64,000 nt of DNA from Leeia aquatica (GCF_012641365.1 NZ_JABAIM010000004.1:1-64000); one strand, 5' to 3'; counted from the first letter of the stretch, positions 26,049 to 35,817 are shown. Numbers and translations are program-made. The notes: generated by a model from the letters alone, not told the origin.

Positions 26049-27005
26049 TCAGTGGCCGCAGGCCTGCTCCAGTGCATCCAGAAACAGCTCGGCCGGCTGG
26101 CAATCGGTCTGTGCCGCAATCTCCACCATGCAGGTGGGGCTGGTCACGTTGACCTCGGTGAGGTAGTCGCCGATCACGTCGAGACCCACCAGCAGCAGGC
26201 CATCGGCACGCAGCTGCGGCCCAACCGCCTCGGCAATCTGCCGGTCACGCTCGGTCAGGGCTTGCGCCACCCCGCGTCCGCCTGCGGCCAGGTTGCCACG
26301 GGTTTCACCAGCCATGGGAATACGCGCCAGCGCGTAGGGCAGGGGCTCGCCATTGATCAGCAGGATGCGCTTGTCACCATGGACGATCTCGGGAATGTAG
26401 CGTTGGGCCATCACCGTTTCCTGATCGTGGCGGGTGATGGTTTCCAGAATCACGGACAGATTGGGGTCTTGCAGGCTGACACGGAAAATACTGGAACCGC
26501 CCATGCCGTCCAGTGGCTTGAGGATCACGTCGCCATGCTCGCGTACAAACTCGCGCAGCCGGGCAGATTCACGACTGACGCAGGTGGGCGTGGTCCAGTC
26601 GGCAAAGCGCAGGATCGCCAGTTTTTCGTTGTAGTCCCGCAGTGCACGGGGGTGGTTAAACACCCTCGCGCCGCTGCGAACGGCCATCTCCAGCAGGTGG
26701 GTAGCGTACAGGTATTCGGCGTCGAACGGCGGGTCCTTGCGCTGGATCACCGCATCAAACGCGTGCAGCGGCCAGCACTCACGCGCGCCAGCGTCGTACC
26801 AGTGGGCATCTTCATCGTGCACCTGCAGCACATGGCCTTCCGCCCACACCGTCACCTGCCCGCCTTCACTGTGGGCACGCAGGCTTTCCGGCAGCAGGGC
26901 GATGCAAGTGTGGCCACGCCGGCGCGCGGCACGCATCATCGCCACGCTGGAGTCCTTCCACGGTTTCAGTTTGGCCAGCGGGTCCAGAACCAGGGCAATG
27001 CGCAT
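26049..27005 (-). CDS. gshB: Glutathione synthetase
   Basis: This 318-residue ATP-grasp enzyme joins gamma-glutamylcysteine and glycine. MRIALVLDPLAKLKPWKDSS matches the GshB N-terminal signature. ATP-grasp residues are visible in DVILKPLDGMGGSSIFR and the metal-binding FVDVIGDYLTEVNVTSPTC-like end segment. The ATG chosen matches the family length (about 315); a longer open frame upstream runs into gshA. It follows gshA by 25 bases, forming a glutathione operon. Confidence 0.96.
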   Translation of the reverse strand: MRIALVLDPLAKLKPWKDSSVAMMRAARRRGHTCIALLPESLRAHSEGGQVTVWAEGHVLQVHDEDAHWYDAGARECWPLHAFDAVIQRKDPPFDAEYLYATHLLEMAVRSGARVFNHPRALRDYNEKLAILRFADWTTPTCVSRESARLREFVREHGDVILKPLDGMGGSSIFRVSLQDPNLSVILETITRHDQETVMAQRYIPEIVHGDKRILLINGEPLPYALARIPMAGETRGNLAAGGRGVAQALTERDRQIAEAVGPQLRADGLLLVGLDVIGDYLTEVNVTSPTCMVEIAAQTDCQPAELFLDALEQACGH

Positions 27006-27030
27006 GCTGCGTCCTCCATTACGATCAGGC

Positions 27031-28317
27031 TTATTCGCCGTGTTCCTCAGCCATGGTTTCCAGCTCGCGGGCGGCTGCCAGCAAAGCCAGCCGCGCCACC
27101 ACACCGTAGGAGTAGAAGCGGTTGGGCGGGCAATCCGGTGCTTCGTCGCACTCTGGTGCATTGCATGGCTTCTCGAACGCCAGTGGCACAAAGTGCATGC
27201 CCGGTGCGTTCAGGTTCTCATCGGCCCCCCGGCCGGTATGCACCCGATAGAAGCCGCCGATCACAAAGTGGTCCAGCATATAAACCACCGGCTCAGCCAC
27301 CGCCTCGTTCACGGTCTCAAAGGTATGCACGCCTTCCTGCACGATGACATCGTGCACTTCCATGCCTTCCTTGATCACCGACATCTTGTTGCGCTGCTTG
27401 CGGTTGAGGCCCACCACTTCCGACGGATCTTTCACCGTCATCACCCCCATGCCGTAGGTACCGGCATCCGCCTTGACCACCACGTAGGGTTGCTGCTCGA
27501 TGCCATATTCCTGATACTTGGTACGGATACGCGCCAGCAGGTCTGACACCTTGTCGGCCAGCACTTCCTCACCGGCACGCTCCTGGAAATCCACGCCACC
27601 GACATGGCTAAAGTAGGGGTTGATCAGCCAGGGGTCAATGCTGATCAGCTGGGCAAATTCGTCCGCCACGCCATCGTAGGCGGCAAAGTGGCCGGTCTTG
27701 CGGCGGGTGGCCCAACCGGCATAGGTGGGGGGTAGCAGGGCCTGCTCGACCCCTTGCAGTACGCTGGGCACACCACCCGACAGGTCGTTATTCAGCAGCA
27801 CCGTGCACGGGTTGAAGTCGTCCCCCAAATGCAGGCGATTGCCCCGGCGCTGAACCGGCTCCAGCAACAGGTTCTGCCCGTCTGGCAGCTCCAGTTGCAT
27901 GGGCGCTTCCAGCTCCGGCAGCAGGCTGCCGATACGCACATTCAGCCCGGCCTGCCGAAGAATGCTGTGCAGGGCGGCCACATTCTGCAGGTAGAAGCTG
28001 TTGCGGGTATGGTTTTCCGGAATCAGCAGCACGCCGCGTGCTTCCGGGCAGATTTTCTCCACCGCCACTGTCGCCGCCTGGACGGCCAGCGGACGGAAGG
28101 TCTGGTTCAGGTTGTTGAAACCGCCGGGGAACAGGTTGGTGTCCACCGGCGCCAGCTTGAACCCGGCATTGCGCAAATCCACCGAGGCGTAGAACGGCGC
28201 ATCGTGTTTCAACCATTGGCTGCGAAACCAGTGCTCGATTTTCGGTTGCGCACGCAAAATGCGTGATTCCAGCTCTTTCAGCGGCCCGGTCAGGGCGGTG
28301 GTGAGATGAGGTACCAT
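27031..28317 (-). CDS. gshA: Glutamate-cysteine ligase (proteobacterial GshA, TIGR02049 type)
   Basis: This 428-residue enzyme makes gamma-glutamylcysteine, the first step of glutathione synthesis. It matches the type described from Acidithiobacillus and betaproteobacteria rather than the E. coli type, with blocks RNAGFKLAPVDTNLFPGGFNN, PENHTRNSFYLQN and KADAGTYGMGVMTV. Start ATG has a GGGAACA ribosome site. A TATACT hexamer at 28409-28414 (minus strand) is a possible but weak promoter. Confidence 0.93.
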   Translation of the reverse strand: MVPHLTTALTGPLKELESRILRAQPKIEHWFRSQWLKHDAPFYASVDLRNAGFKLAPVDTNLFPGGFNNLNQTFRPLAVQAATVAVEKICPEARGVLLIPENHTRNSFYLQNVAALHSILRQAGLNVRIGSLLPELEAPMQLELPDGQNLLLEPVQRRGNRLHLGDDFNPCTVLLNNDLSGGVPSVLQGVEQALLPPTYAGWATRRKTGHFAAYDGVADEFAQLISIDPWLINPYFSHVGGVDFQERAGEEVLADKVSDLLARIRTKYQEYGIEQQPYVVVKADAGTYGMGVMTVKDPSEVVGLNRKQRNKMSVIKEGMEVHDVIVQEGVHTFETVNEAVAEPVVYMLDHFVIGGFYRVHTGRGADENLNAPGMHFVPLAFEKPCNAPECDEAPDCPPNRFYSYGVVARLALLAAARELETMAEEHGE

Positions 28318-28450
28318 GGGTGTTCCCGTTAGCAATAAGCCCGCCAGACGCGGATCAGCGTCTGGCCTGGAAGGTGGGTTGAAAGCCGGTCAGGCGAGTT
28401 TCAACATTCAGTATAGCGCCCCCAGAGGGTGGGGGCAGTGGCCGTGAAAT

Positions 28451-29323
28451 TCAAGCGTCTGGCGCGGGATAGACGCATTCCGTGGTGCGCTTGCTGCCGT
28501 AGCTGCGTCGCACCGGGTCGTCAAAGGTCCGCAGCGGGACAAACCCGGCCTGCCGCATCATGCCCGCTGAGGCCGCATTCTCTTCGTGACGCTCGATGTA
28601 CAGCGGCCCCTGACCTGCCGCCAGCAAACGGTCTCGTACGGCACGCAGCAGTGCGCCGCCCAACCCCTTGCCTGCGTGCGCAGGCAACACCAGTGCCTCG
28701 CCGATATAGGCGCTGTGTGGCTCACGAGCCCGTCGCTCGGCATCAGGATGACGGGGCAGCCAGGTCACGAACCCGGCGACCTCGCCCTCAGGTGTACAGG
28801 CCAGCAAGGCTTCCGCCTGCCCGGCGGCCAGCTCGGCAAAGTGCTGGCGTACGCCTTCGTCCGGCAGATAGTTCCATGGATTGGGGCCATATTGCCGCAG
28901 CAGGGCTTCCAGCTGTGGCGCTTCATGAGGCTGCGCCGGGCGGAGGGTGTAGTCCAGGTGCTGGCCCGCCGCCTCACCACCCCGAGGCCCCCAGAAAATC
29001 ACCCAGGTCTGGAAATCGTCGCTGAATTGCTCAAATCGGTGCAGCATTCCGGCCGGCACGAACAGCACATCACCCGCCTGAAAGGCGATACGCTGCTGGT
29101 CGCGCAAAAAGGTGCCGTGTCCGGAGGTCACCACATACAGCTCGTCCTGCAAATGCGGCTGCTGCGGGTCATGGCCTTGGGGGGCGTACAGCTCGACCGA
29201 CATGCTGCCGTGACGAAACGCCTCGGCAAAGCGCTGCCCGTCGGGTCCGGGCAGTCGGGCTTGCATGGCTTGCAAGGTAGCTTGCAAAGGGGCAGGGGTC
29301 ATGAGGCGGCTCCAGTCTGTCAT
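28451..29323 (-). CDS. Cupin-GNAT acetyltransferase fusion protein
   Basis: This is a 290-residue two-domain protein. Residues about 35-125 form a cupin beta-barrel with PHLQDELYVVTSGHGTF and VLFVPAGMLHRFEQ, supplying His and Glu ligands for a metal. Residues about 135-285 form a GNAT domain with the acetyl-CoA loop LPAHAGKGLGGALLRA and YIERHEENAASAGMMRQAGF near the end. Both domains look intact. The substrate is unknown; the cupin might sense a small molecule or bind the acceptor. GAGG precedes the start. It stands alone between gshA and purC. Confidence 0.82.
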   Translation of the reverse strand: MTDWSRLMTPAPLQATLQAMQARLPGPDGQRFAEAFRHGSMSVELYAPQGHDPQQPHLQDELYVVTSGHGTFLRDQQRIAFQAGDVLFVPAGMLHRFEQFSDDFQTWVIFWGPRGGEAAGQHLDYTLRPAQPHEAPQLEALLRQYGPNPWNYLPDEGVRQHFAELAAGQAEALLACTPEGEVAGFVTWLPRHPDAERRAREPHSAYIGEALVLPAHAGKGLGGALLRAVRDRLLAAGQGPLYIERHEENAASAGMMRQAGFVPLRTFDDPVRRSYGSKRTTECVYPAPDA

Positions 29324-29381
29324 CCAGCCTCACGCTACCATGCCCCTCCCGTGCTGCACAGGGCCAATCGGGACAGTACGG

Positions 29382-30272
29382 TCAGACCGCTGCCGCCGTC
29401 AGGCGCTGCAAAGCCTCGCGATACTTGTCCGCCGTCCGCGCGGCCACTTCGGCAGGCACCGCCGGGGCGGGAGGGGTCTTGTCCCAGCCGGTCGACTCCA
29501 GCCAGTCGCGCACGTATTGCTTGTCGAAGCTCGGCGGGTTGCTGCCGGGCTGGTACTGGTCTGCAGGCCAGAAGCGGCTGGAATCCGGCGTCAGCGCCTC
29601 ATCCATCAAATGCAGCACGCCCGCTTCGTCCACACCGAACTCAAACTTGGTATCGGCGATGATGATGCCGCGGGTGGCTGCATGCTCGGCAGCCGTGCGG
29701 TACAGCCGGATGGCGGCTTCGCGTACCTGCGCCGCCAGCTCAGCCCCCAGCAGCTTTTCGCACTGCTCGAAGGAGATATTTTCGTCGTGCTCACCCACCG
29801 CAGCCTTGGTGCTGGGGGTAAAGATCGGTTGCGGCAGTTTGTCGGCCTCACGCAAGCCCGCAGGCAGGCTGATGTCACAAATGCTGCCGCCGCGCTGGTA
29901 TTCCTTCCAGCCCGAACCCGCGACATAACCCCGCACAATGGCCTCGATGGGCAAGCCTTTCAGCTTTTTGGTAATCACCGCCCGGCCCTGCACCTGCGCC
30001 AGGTCTTCAGCGTCCTGAATCACGTCTTCCAGCTTCTCGCCGGTCAGATGGTTGGGCATCACGTGCTGCAGCTTGTCAAACCAGAAGCTGGAAATGGCGG
30101 TGAGCAATTTGCCCTTGTCCGGAATGGGCTCTGCCAGAATCACATCAAAGGCAGACAGGCGATCGGTCGCCACCATCAGCAGGCGATCCCCCTCCAGTGC
30201 GTACAGGTCACGCACCTTGCCGGAGTAGATCTTCGGCAGGGAGCGCAGGTTGGATTGCAGCAAACCACTCAT
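29382..30272 (-). CDS. purC: SAICAR synthetase
   Basis: This 296-residue enzyme (phosphoribosylaminoimidazole-succinocarboxamide synthase) acts in purine synthesis, joining CAIR and aspartate with ATP. Recognised blocks are [35 protein letters not shown], and [10 protein letters not shown] followed by [15 protein letters not shown]. This is the longer, eukaryote/proteobacterial PurC form (about 290 residues). It lies 58 bases after purK on the same strand. Confidence 0.96.
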   Translation of the reverse strand: MSGLLQSNLRSLPKIYSGKVRDLYALEGDRLLMVATDRLSAFDVILAEPIPDKGKLLTAISSFWFDKLQHVMPNHLTGEKLEDVIQDAEDLAQVQGRAVITKKLKGLPIEAIVRGYVAGSGWKEYQRGGSICDISLPAGLREADKLPQPIFTPSTKAAVGEHDENISFEQCEKLLGAELAAQVREAAIRLYRTAAEHAATRGIIIADTKFEFGVDEAGVLHLMDEALTPDSSRFWPADQYQPGSNPPSFDKQYVRDWLESTGWDKTPPAPAVPAEVAARTADKYREALQRLTAAAV

Positions 30273-30330
30273 TCGGGGGTCCTTTGAATATCAGAAAAAG
30301 GGATGAGGTCGAAGGCAGGCCAGCCAGGCG

Positions 30331-31506
30331 TCACGCCTTCCGTGCTCTTCCAGCCGCTTGCAACAGCGTATCGCGCAAAACGGCGACCCGCTCGGCGGCA
30401 GTGTTGGCCTGGTCAGCCAGCAGGTTGTAGTGCGCCATCTTGCGGCCAATGCGTGCTTCACGCTTGCCATACAGATGCAGGAAACCTTGTGCTTCGGCTT
30501 GCAGCGGCTGCCAGTCCGGTTCCCGGCAGGCATCGGTACCCGCACCGGGCCAGACATCGCCCAGCAGGTTGAGCATGGCCACTGGGCGCAGCAGGTCGGT
30601 GGCTGCGGGCGGCAGGCCGCACATGGCGCGCACCTGCTGCTGGAACTGGCTGCTCACGGTGGCGTCCAGCGTATAGTGGCCGGAGTTGTGCGGGCGCGGT
30701 GCCATTTCATTGACCCGCAGCAGCCCGTCTTCCAGCACGAAGAACTCCACGGCCAGCACGCCCACATAATCCAGCGCTGCCGCCACGCGGCAGGCTGCTT
30801 GCTGAGCGGCTTGTGCCAAGTCCGTGCTGACCCGTGCCGGGACCAGCGTCACATCGAGGATGCCTTGATGATGCTGGTTCTCGGCAATCGGGAACACCGC
30901 CATCTGCCCATCCGCTGCGCGGGTGACGATGGCGGAGATTTCCAGCTGCAGCGGCAGCATTTTCTCCAGCACGCACGGCACCCCCAGCTGCTGCCAGGCA
31001 GCACGGGCCTCTTCAGCGGTACGCACCCGTTGCTGGCCTTTGCCGTCGTAGCCCAGCCGCGCCGTCTTGAGGATGCCCGGCAGGTAGTCGCTCAGGTCAC
31101 TATCCAGATCATCGGCCTGGGTGACGGGCAGGAACGGCGCCACCGGCAGGCCATGCTGCTGAAAGAAGGTCTTTTCCCGGATACGGTCCTGCGCCACTGC
31201 GACGCACTCGCCACGCGGCGACACCACAGTGTGTTGCGCCAGCCAGCGCATTGACTCGGCGTTGACGTTCTCGAATTCGGTGGTGATGGCGGCGCAACTG
31301 TCGGCCAGCTGTCGCAGCGCCTCGGCATCGTCGAACGCGGCACACAGGTGCAGATTGGCAAATTCAGCGGCAGGTGCATCCGGATCCGGGTCCAGCACGG
31401 TGACGGTATAACCCATGGTGCGCGCAGCCTGCACAAACATGCGGCCCAGCTGGCCGCCGCCCAGAATTCCCAGGCGGGCGGGCGGCAGGATCACTGGCGC
31501 GCTCAT
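30331..31506 (-). CDS. purK: N5-carboxyaminoimidazole ribonucleotide synthase
   Basis: This 391-residue ATP-grasp enzyme makes N5-CAIR from AIR, bicarbonate and [25 protein letters not shown] opens the family, with [15 protein letters not shown] and [19 protein letters not shown] in the ATP-grasp part. Its ATG overlaps the purE stop (ATGA), so PurE and PurK are made together. Confidence 0.96.
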   Translation of the reverse strand: MSAPVILPPARLGILGGGQLGRMFVQAARTMGYTVTVLDPDPDAPAAEFANLHLCAAFDDAEALRQLADSCAAITTEFENVNAESMRWLAQHTVVSPRGECVAVAQDRIREKTFFQQHGLPVAPFLPVTQADDLDSDLSDYLPGILKTARLGYDGKGQQRVRTAEEARAAWQQLGVPCVLEKMLPLQLEISAIVTRAADGQMAVFPIAENQHHQGILDVTLVPARVSTDLAQAAQQAACRVAAALDYVGVLAVEFFVLEDGLLRVNEMAPRPHNSGHYTLDATVSSQFQQQVRAMCGLPPAATDLLRPVAMLNLLGDVWPGAGTDACREPDWQPLQAEAQGFLHLYGKREARIGRKMAHYNLLADQANTAAERVAVLRDTLLQAAGRARKA

Positions 31507-32006
31507 GCCCCCACCTCGGGCAATTGCATGGCCAGCACGGTACGCTCCTGTTCTTCACGGAAGGCTTGCAGGCGGGCAGCCAGCGCCGGGTCGTTCCCGG
31601 CCAGCATGGCCACCGCAAACAGTCCGGCATTGGCCGCACCGGCTTCGCCGATGGCAAAGGTAGCCACCGGAATGCCTTTCGGCATCTGCACGATGGACAG
31701 CAGGGAGTCTTCACCACGCAGGTACTTGCTCGGTACTGGCACACCCAGTACCGGCACCGTGGTCTTGGCAGCCAGCATGCCTGGCAGATGGGCCGCGCCG
31801 CCGGCGCCGGCAATGATGGCCGCCAGGCCGCGCTCACGGGCGCTGCTGGCGTATTCAAACAGCAGATCCGGCGTGCGATGAGCCGACACGACACGGGCCT
31901 CACAGGGAACACCGAAGGCCTTCAATTGCTGAACAGCGTGCTGCATGACGTCCCAGTCACTGGAACTGCCCATGACCACACCAACGAGAGGGGAAGACTC
32001 ACTCAT
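31503..32006 (-). CDS. purE: N5-CAIR mutase
   Basis: This 167-residue class I PurE converts N5-CAIR to [29 protein letters not shown] and [26 protein letters not shown] are active-site blocks. The start is ATG 32006; the frame is open for 20 codons upstream but is not PurE-like. It is the first gene of the purE-purK-purC run. Confidence 0.96.
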   Translation of the reverse strand: MSESSPLVGVVMGSSSDWDVMQHAVQQLKAFGVPCEARVVSAHRTPDLLFEYASSARERGLAAIIAGAGGAAHLPGMLAAKTTVPVLGVPVPSKYLRGEDSLLSIVQMPKGIPVATFAIGEAGAANAGLFAVAMLAGNDPALAARLQAFREEQERTVLAMQLPEVGA

Positions 32007-32045
32007 GGCATTTCCGGCTGCTTTGCCGGTCCGGTTAAAAACCGG

Positions 32046-32051
32046 ATTGTA
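32046..32051 (-). promoter_or_regulatory. Possible -10 box of purEK(C)
   Basis: The minus strand reads TACAAT, five of six matches to a sigma-70 -10 box, 39 bases before the purE ATG. The best -35 at 17 bases is CTGAGT, so the call is tentative. No operator that I can name is visible. Confidence 0.35.
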
Positions 32052-32119
32052 CAGAAAACGCGACAAAAACTCAGCGTTTTCTTGCCCGCCAAGTCCCTGA
32101 AAAGGCGTGTTTTTCCCCC

Positions 32120-32731
32120 TCAGGCGGGAACCAGCATGCCCCGCTGCACCGCGGGCCGGGCCGATAGCTGCTGGTACCAGCGCAACACATGCGGGTAATC
32201 GGCCAGTTCAATACGCTGCCACTCATGGCGGCTGGCCCAGGGGTACAGCGCCATGTCGGCAATCGAGTACGCCCCTGCCACGTACTCATGCGCGGACAGC
32301 TGCTGGTCCAGCACCGCATACAGGCGCGCTGCTTCCTTGGTATAGCGCTCGATGGCATAGGGCACCGGCTCCGGGGCATAGCGCAGAAAGTGATGGGTCT
32401 GGCCCAGCATGGGGCCAAACCCACCCATCTGGAACATCAGCCACTGCAGCACGGCATAGCGCGCGGTCCCTGCAACCGGCAGGAACTGACCATGCTTTTC
32501 GGCCAGGTAGATCAGGATGGCACCACTTTCAAATACGGTGACGGGCTCCGCGCCATCGTGATCCACCAGCGCCGGAATCTTGCTGTTGGGGTTGATCGCC
32601 TTAAAAGTGTCGCTGAATTGATCCCCGGCCCCGATATTGACCGGGTGCACCTGATACGCCAGCCCCAGCTCTTCGAGCAGGATGGAGACCTTGCGTCCGT
32701 TGGGCGTGCCCCATGTATAGAGATCAATCAT
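32120..32731 (-). CDS. Glutathione S-transferase, Nu-class (YfcG-like)
   Basis: This is a 203-residue GST. The start [21 protein letters not shown] carries the TPNG motif of the Nu class, followed by NPNSKIPAL and [17 protein letters not shown]. It is very close in layout to the GST at 224-928 but lacks the extra N-terminal 20 residues. Nu-class enzymes reduce disulfides with glutathione. It stands alone, divergent from lptM-lysA. The start at ATG 32731 is chosen because the 35 upstream codons are not family-like. Confidence 0.9.
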   Translation of the reverse strand: MIDLYTWGTPNGRKVSILLEELGLAYQVHPVNIGAGDQFSDTFKAINPNSKIPALVDHDGAEPVTVFESGAILIYLAEKHGQFLPVAGTARYAVLQWLMFQMGGFGPMLGQTHHFLRYAPEPVPYAIERYTKEAARLYAVLDQQLSAHEYVAGAYSIADMALYPWASRHEWQRIELADYPHVLRWYQQLSARPAVQRGMLVPA

Positions 32732-32926
32732 GATGAAGTGGTCCGGGTTAAGGTCAGTTGCGGCGCATTGTAACGCCCCGTCCCGAATTGGCAAGCCTTT
32801 GAACACGATCAGAAATCCGCCACGGTACTGGTGCATTCACCATGACAGTGACTCCGTAATGCCCCACCCCTGTCTCACGGTATGGCTGTGTTACCATGTG
32901 GGCTTTACTTTGGCCCATTACATACC

Positions 32927-33046
32927 ATGCGCCTACGCCTTTTGCTGCTGGCCCTCAGCTGCACTGCCCTGGTGGCTTGCGGCATCAAGGGCCCCCTTTA
33001 TCTACCCCAGGACCCGGCCTCGCAAGCTGCGAGTGCCCCTCGTTGA
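32927..33046 (+). CDS. lptM: Small lipoprotein LptM (YifL-like)
   Basis: This 39-residue lipoprotein has a short hydrophobic signal (MRLRLLLLALSCTALVAC) with lipobox LVAC, lipidated at Cys18, then GIKGPLYLP, the conserved block of LptM/YifL. In E. coli LptM helps the LptD outer-membrane LPS translocon to fold and form its disulfides. Its place directly upstream of lysA is the same as in many proteobacteria. It is short enough to be missed by gene finders. It ends 24 bases before lysA. Confidence 0.88.
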   Translation: MRLRLLLLALSCTALVACGIKGPLYLPQDPASQAASAPR

Positions 33047-33070
33047 CCGACCTAGCCTCTTGAGCCCATT

Positions 33071-34336
33071 GTGAACCTGCCCGCCTTGCACTACCAGCAA
33101 CAGACGCTGTATCTGGATGATGTTGCCCTGCCTTCCATCGCCCACCAGTTCACCACGCCTTGCTTCGTCTATAGCAAACGTACACTGCTGCAAGCGTGGC
33201 AGGCCTACCGTGATGCTTTTGCCGGGCAGGATGCACTGATCTGTTATGCCATGAAGGCCAATAGCAACCTCAGCCTGCTCAAGCTGCTGGTGGACGCCGG
33301 TGCCGGGATGGACATTGTGTCCGGTGGCGAACTGGAGCGTGCCCTGCTGGCCGGCTGTCCGCCAGAACGCATAGTGTTTTCCGGGGTGGGCAAAACCGTC
33401 ACCGAGATGCATCGCGCGCTGGAAGTGGGCATCCATTGTTTCAATGTGGAATCCAGCGCCGAGCTGGATCGCCTGAGCGCCGTCGCCACCCGTATGGGCA
33501 AGACCGCAGCCGTCAGCCTGCGCATCAACCCCGATGTGGACGCCGGCACCCACCCTTACATCTCAACCGGCCTGAAAGGCAACAAATTCGGCATCGCCCA
33601 TGCCGAAGCACTGGCCACCTACCGCAAGGCCGCCAGCCTGCCGGGCCTGCAGGTGGTCGGCATCGACTGCCACATTGGTTCGCAACTGACCGAACTCAGC
33701 CCGTTCATCGACGCGCTGGACCGCCTGTTGTCACTGGTCGACCAGCTGGCCGCCGAAGGCATCGTGTTGCAGCACGTGGACATGGGGGGGGGCATTGGCA
33801 TTTGTTACGATGCAGAAACCCCACCGCCCGTCCGCGACTATGCCCAAGCCATTGCCGAGCGGCTGGCGGGACGTGGCCTCAAGCTGGTATTGGAGCCGGG
33901 CCGCGCCATCGTGGGCAATGCCGGTGTATTGCTGACCCGGGTGGAGTTCCTCAAGCAGGGTGAAACCAAGAATTTTGCCATCGTCGATGCGGCGATGAAC
34001 GACCTGATCCGCCCCGCCTTGTATGAGGGCTGGCATCAGGTGCTACCGGTCGAGCAACAGGAAGGCTTGCCGGAGCGGGTTTACGATGTGGTGGGGCCGG
34101 TCTGTGAAAGTGCGGACTTCCTGGCTCAGGATCGCACCCTCGCCATCCGGGCGGGCGACCTGCTGGCGATTGGCTCCGCTGGTGCCTATGGCATGGCGAT
34201 GAGCTCCAACTACAACAGCCGGGTGCGTGCTGCCGAGATATTGGTCGATGGCGATCGGGTGCAGTTGATTCGCCAGCGCGAAACGCTGGCGCAAATGCTG
34301 GCCTGTGAGCAGGCCTGCCTGCCGGAAGCCGGGTAA
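33071..34336 (+). CDS. lysA: Diaminopimelate decarboxylase
   Basis: This 421-residue PLP enzyme of the alanine-racemase-like fold makes L-lysine from meso-diaminopimelate. The PLP lysine is Lys62 in CYAMKANSN. GVGKTV, HIGSQLTEL and VLEPGRAIVGNAG follow, and the second-subunit Cys segment VVGPVCESADFLA is present. The start is GTG. It is behind lptM and converges with hldE-C with only six bases between them. Confidence 0.96.
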   Translation: MNLPALHYQQQTLYLDDVALPSIAHQFTTPCFVYSKRTLLQAWQAYRDAFAGQDALICYAMKANSNLSLLKLLVDAGAGMDIVSGGELERALLAGCPPERIVFSGVGKTVTEMHRALEVGIHCFNVESSAELDRLSAVATRMGKTAAVSLRINPDVDAGTHPYISTGLKGNKFGIAHAEALATYRKAASLPGLQVVGIDCHIGSQLTELSPFIDALDRLLSLVDQLAAEGIVLQHVDMGGGIGICYDAETPPPVRDYAQAIAERLAGRGLKLVLEPGRAIVGNAGVLLTRVEFLKQGETKNFAIVDAAMNDLIRPALYEGWHQVLPVEQQEGLPERVYDVVGPVCESADFLAQDRTLAIRAGDLLAIGSAGAYGMAMSSNYNSRVRAAEILVDGDRVQLIRQRETLAQMLACEQACLPEAG

Positions 34337-34342
34337 GCCTCC

Positions 34343-34831
34343 TCAGCGCTGGCGAATCCGCGCCAGCGTGGCGGTGGTGGAAGTCTGATACAGGAAGGGG
34401 ATGCTGTGTACCTGGCCGCCCCATCCGCGTACTTCTGATGCGCCGACTATCTGCTCTGGCACCCAGTCACCGCCTTTGACCAGCACTTCCGGCCGCAATT
34501 GCAGGATGCGTTGCAGCGGGGTGTCTTCATCAAACCAGGTCACCAGATCCACCGCCTGCAGGGCGGCCATCACCGCCAGCCGGTTTTCCAGCGGATTGAT
34601 CGGGCGATCGTCACCTTTGCCCAGCCGCTTGACCGAGGCATCGGTATTCAAGGCCACCACCAGTGCCGCGCCTAACGCACGCGCCTGTGCCAGATAGGTG
34701 GTGTGACCGCGGTGCAGGATATCAAAGCAGCCATTGGTGAACACCAGCGGACGCGCCAGACGGCTGGCGTGCGCCAGCAGTTGCTCGGGCGCAACGATTT
34801 TCTGTTCGTAGTCAGGCAGTACGTAAGACAT
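34343..34831 (-). CDS. rfaE2: D-glycero-beta-D-manno-heptose 1-phosphate adenylyltransferase
   Basis: This 162-residue nucleotidyltransferase makes ADP-heptose precursor for the LPS core. VFTNGCFDILHRGH carries the HxGH motif (His40, His43), and VKGGDWVPEQIVGA is typical. It is only the C-terminal (HldE-C/RfaE domain II) half; the kinase half must be encoded elsewhere, as is common in this group. It supplies the GT9 heptosyltransferases of the LPS cluster. A palindrome CGCTGGCG...CGCCAGCG (34347-34368) covers its last codons. Confidence 0.94.
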   Translation of the reverse strand: MSYVLPDYEQKIVAPEQLLAHASRLARPLVFTNGCFDILHRGHTTYLAQARALGAALVVALNTDASVKRLGKGDDRPINPLENRLAVMAALQAVDLVTWFDEDTPLQRILQLRPEVLVKGGDWVPEQIVGASEVRGWGGQVHSIPFLYQTSTTATLARIRQR

Positions 34832-34883
34832 GGTCGGTCCGGTCGCTCACAATGCCGCGCATTGTAGCACCCGGACCCGTAGC

Positions 34884-35711
34884 TCAGGCAGCGGCCAGTT
34901 GCTTGCGGAACAGGTTGAGTTGCTGCACCGTCTCGAAAGTCTGCCCCATCAGGTTGGACAGATTGCGCAGAATGCCACCGATGACACGGCCTTCGCATTC
35001 CTTGTCAAAGCAGATCTGCTTGTCCAGCCAGTGCTCCAGCCAGTCCGGGTCCGGCAAGCGGCTCTGGATGGTGTCATTCGGGAACAGGGCTTCATTCACA
35101 TGCAGATTGGTCGGGTGCAGCGGCTTGCCAGAGCGCGCGCTGGACGCCATCAACACCCCAATCTTGGTAAAGGCACGACGGGCTTCATCGCCAAAACGCT
35201 CAATGGCACGCTTCATGTACTTCAGGTAGGCACCGCCGTGACGGGCTTCATCGCGGCTCAGCGTGTCATAGATGTGCTTGATCACCGGCTCATCGTGCCA
35301 TTCACTGGCACGGCGGTACCATTGGGTCAGACGTACCTCGCCACAAAAATGCAGCATCAGGGTTTCCAAGCGCGGCGCCGGATCAAACGGGAAGCGCACG
35401 GCGTGCAGCTCTTCCTCGGTCGGGCACAGCTCGGGGCGGAAACGGCGCAGATACTCCATCAGCACCAGTGAGTGCTTCTGCTCTTCATAGAACCAGATGG
35501 ACATGAAGGCGGAGAAATCGCTGTCATCGGTGTTGTCGCGCAGGAACATCTCGGTCGCCGGCAGCGCTGACCACTCGGTGATGGCGTTCATTTTGATGGT
35601 GATTGCCTGGTCGTCACTCAACTGGCTGGCATCAAACTGATCCCAAGGGATGTCATCGGCCATGTTCCAGCGGGCCTTCTCCAGGGAGGTAAACAACTCA
35701 GGGTATAACAT
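34884..35711 (-). CDS. Ferritin-like diiron domain protein
   Basis: This 275-residue helical protein belongs to the ferritin-like superfamily, somewhat like acyl-ACP desaturases. Likely iron ligands are in EWSALPATEM (first helix Glu), YEEQKHSLVLMEYL (EExxH) and SRDEARHGGAYL (DExxH). It is probably a diiron oxygenase or oxidase of unknown substrate. There is no signal peptide. Start MLYPELF is preferred; five codons upstream there is another ATG. It is transcribed away from proS. Confidence 0.75.
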   Translation of the reverse strand: MLYPELFTSLEKARWNMADDIPWDQFDASQLSDDQAITIKMNAITEWSALPATEMFLRDNTDDSDFSAFMSIWFYEEQKHSLVLMEYLRRFRPELCPTEEELHAVRFPFDPAPRLETLMLHFCGEVRLTQWYRRASEWHDEPVIKHIYDTLSRDEARHGGAYLKYMKRAIERFGDEARRAFTKIGVLMASSARSGKPLHPTNLHVNEALFPNDTIQSRLPDPDWLEHWLDKQICFDKECEGRVIGGILRNLSNLMGQTFETVQQLNLFRKQLAAA

Positions 35712-35817
35712 GATGCAGATTCTCATTTAGCCAGAAGCCGACGCAGCATAGCGGAAAAATCATTTCAAATCCATGACATAGCGCGTTTTTCGCGGTGCAA
35801 GCGCTTGCTTGGTGACG

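Noticed and set aside
26052-27347. Plus-strand frame of about 430 codons
   Set aside because: Antisense to gshB and gshA, low-complexity composition, no domain.
34347-34368. Palindrome CGCTGGCG/CGCCAGCG between lysA and hldE-C as a bidirectional terminator
   Set aside because: It lies inside the final codons of hldE-C and has no T-tract on either side, so it is only a weak candidate.
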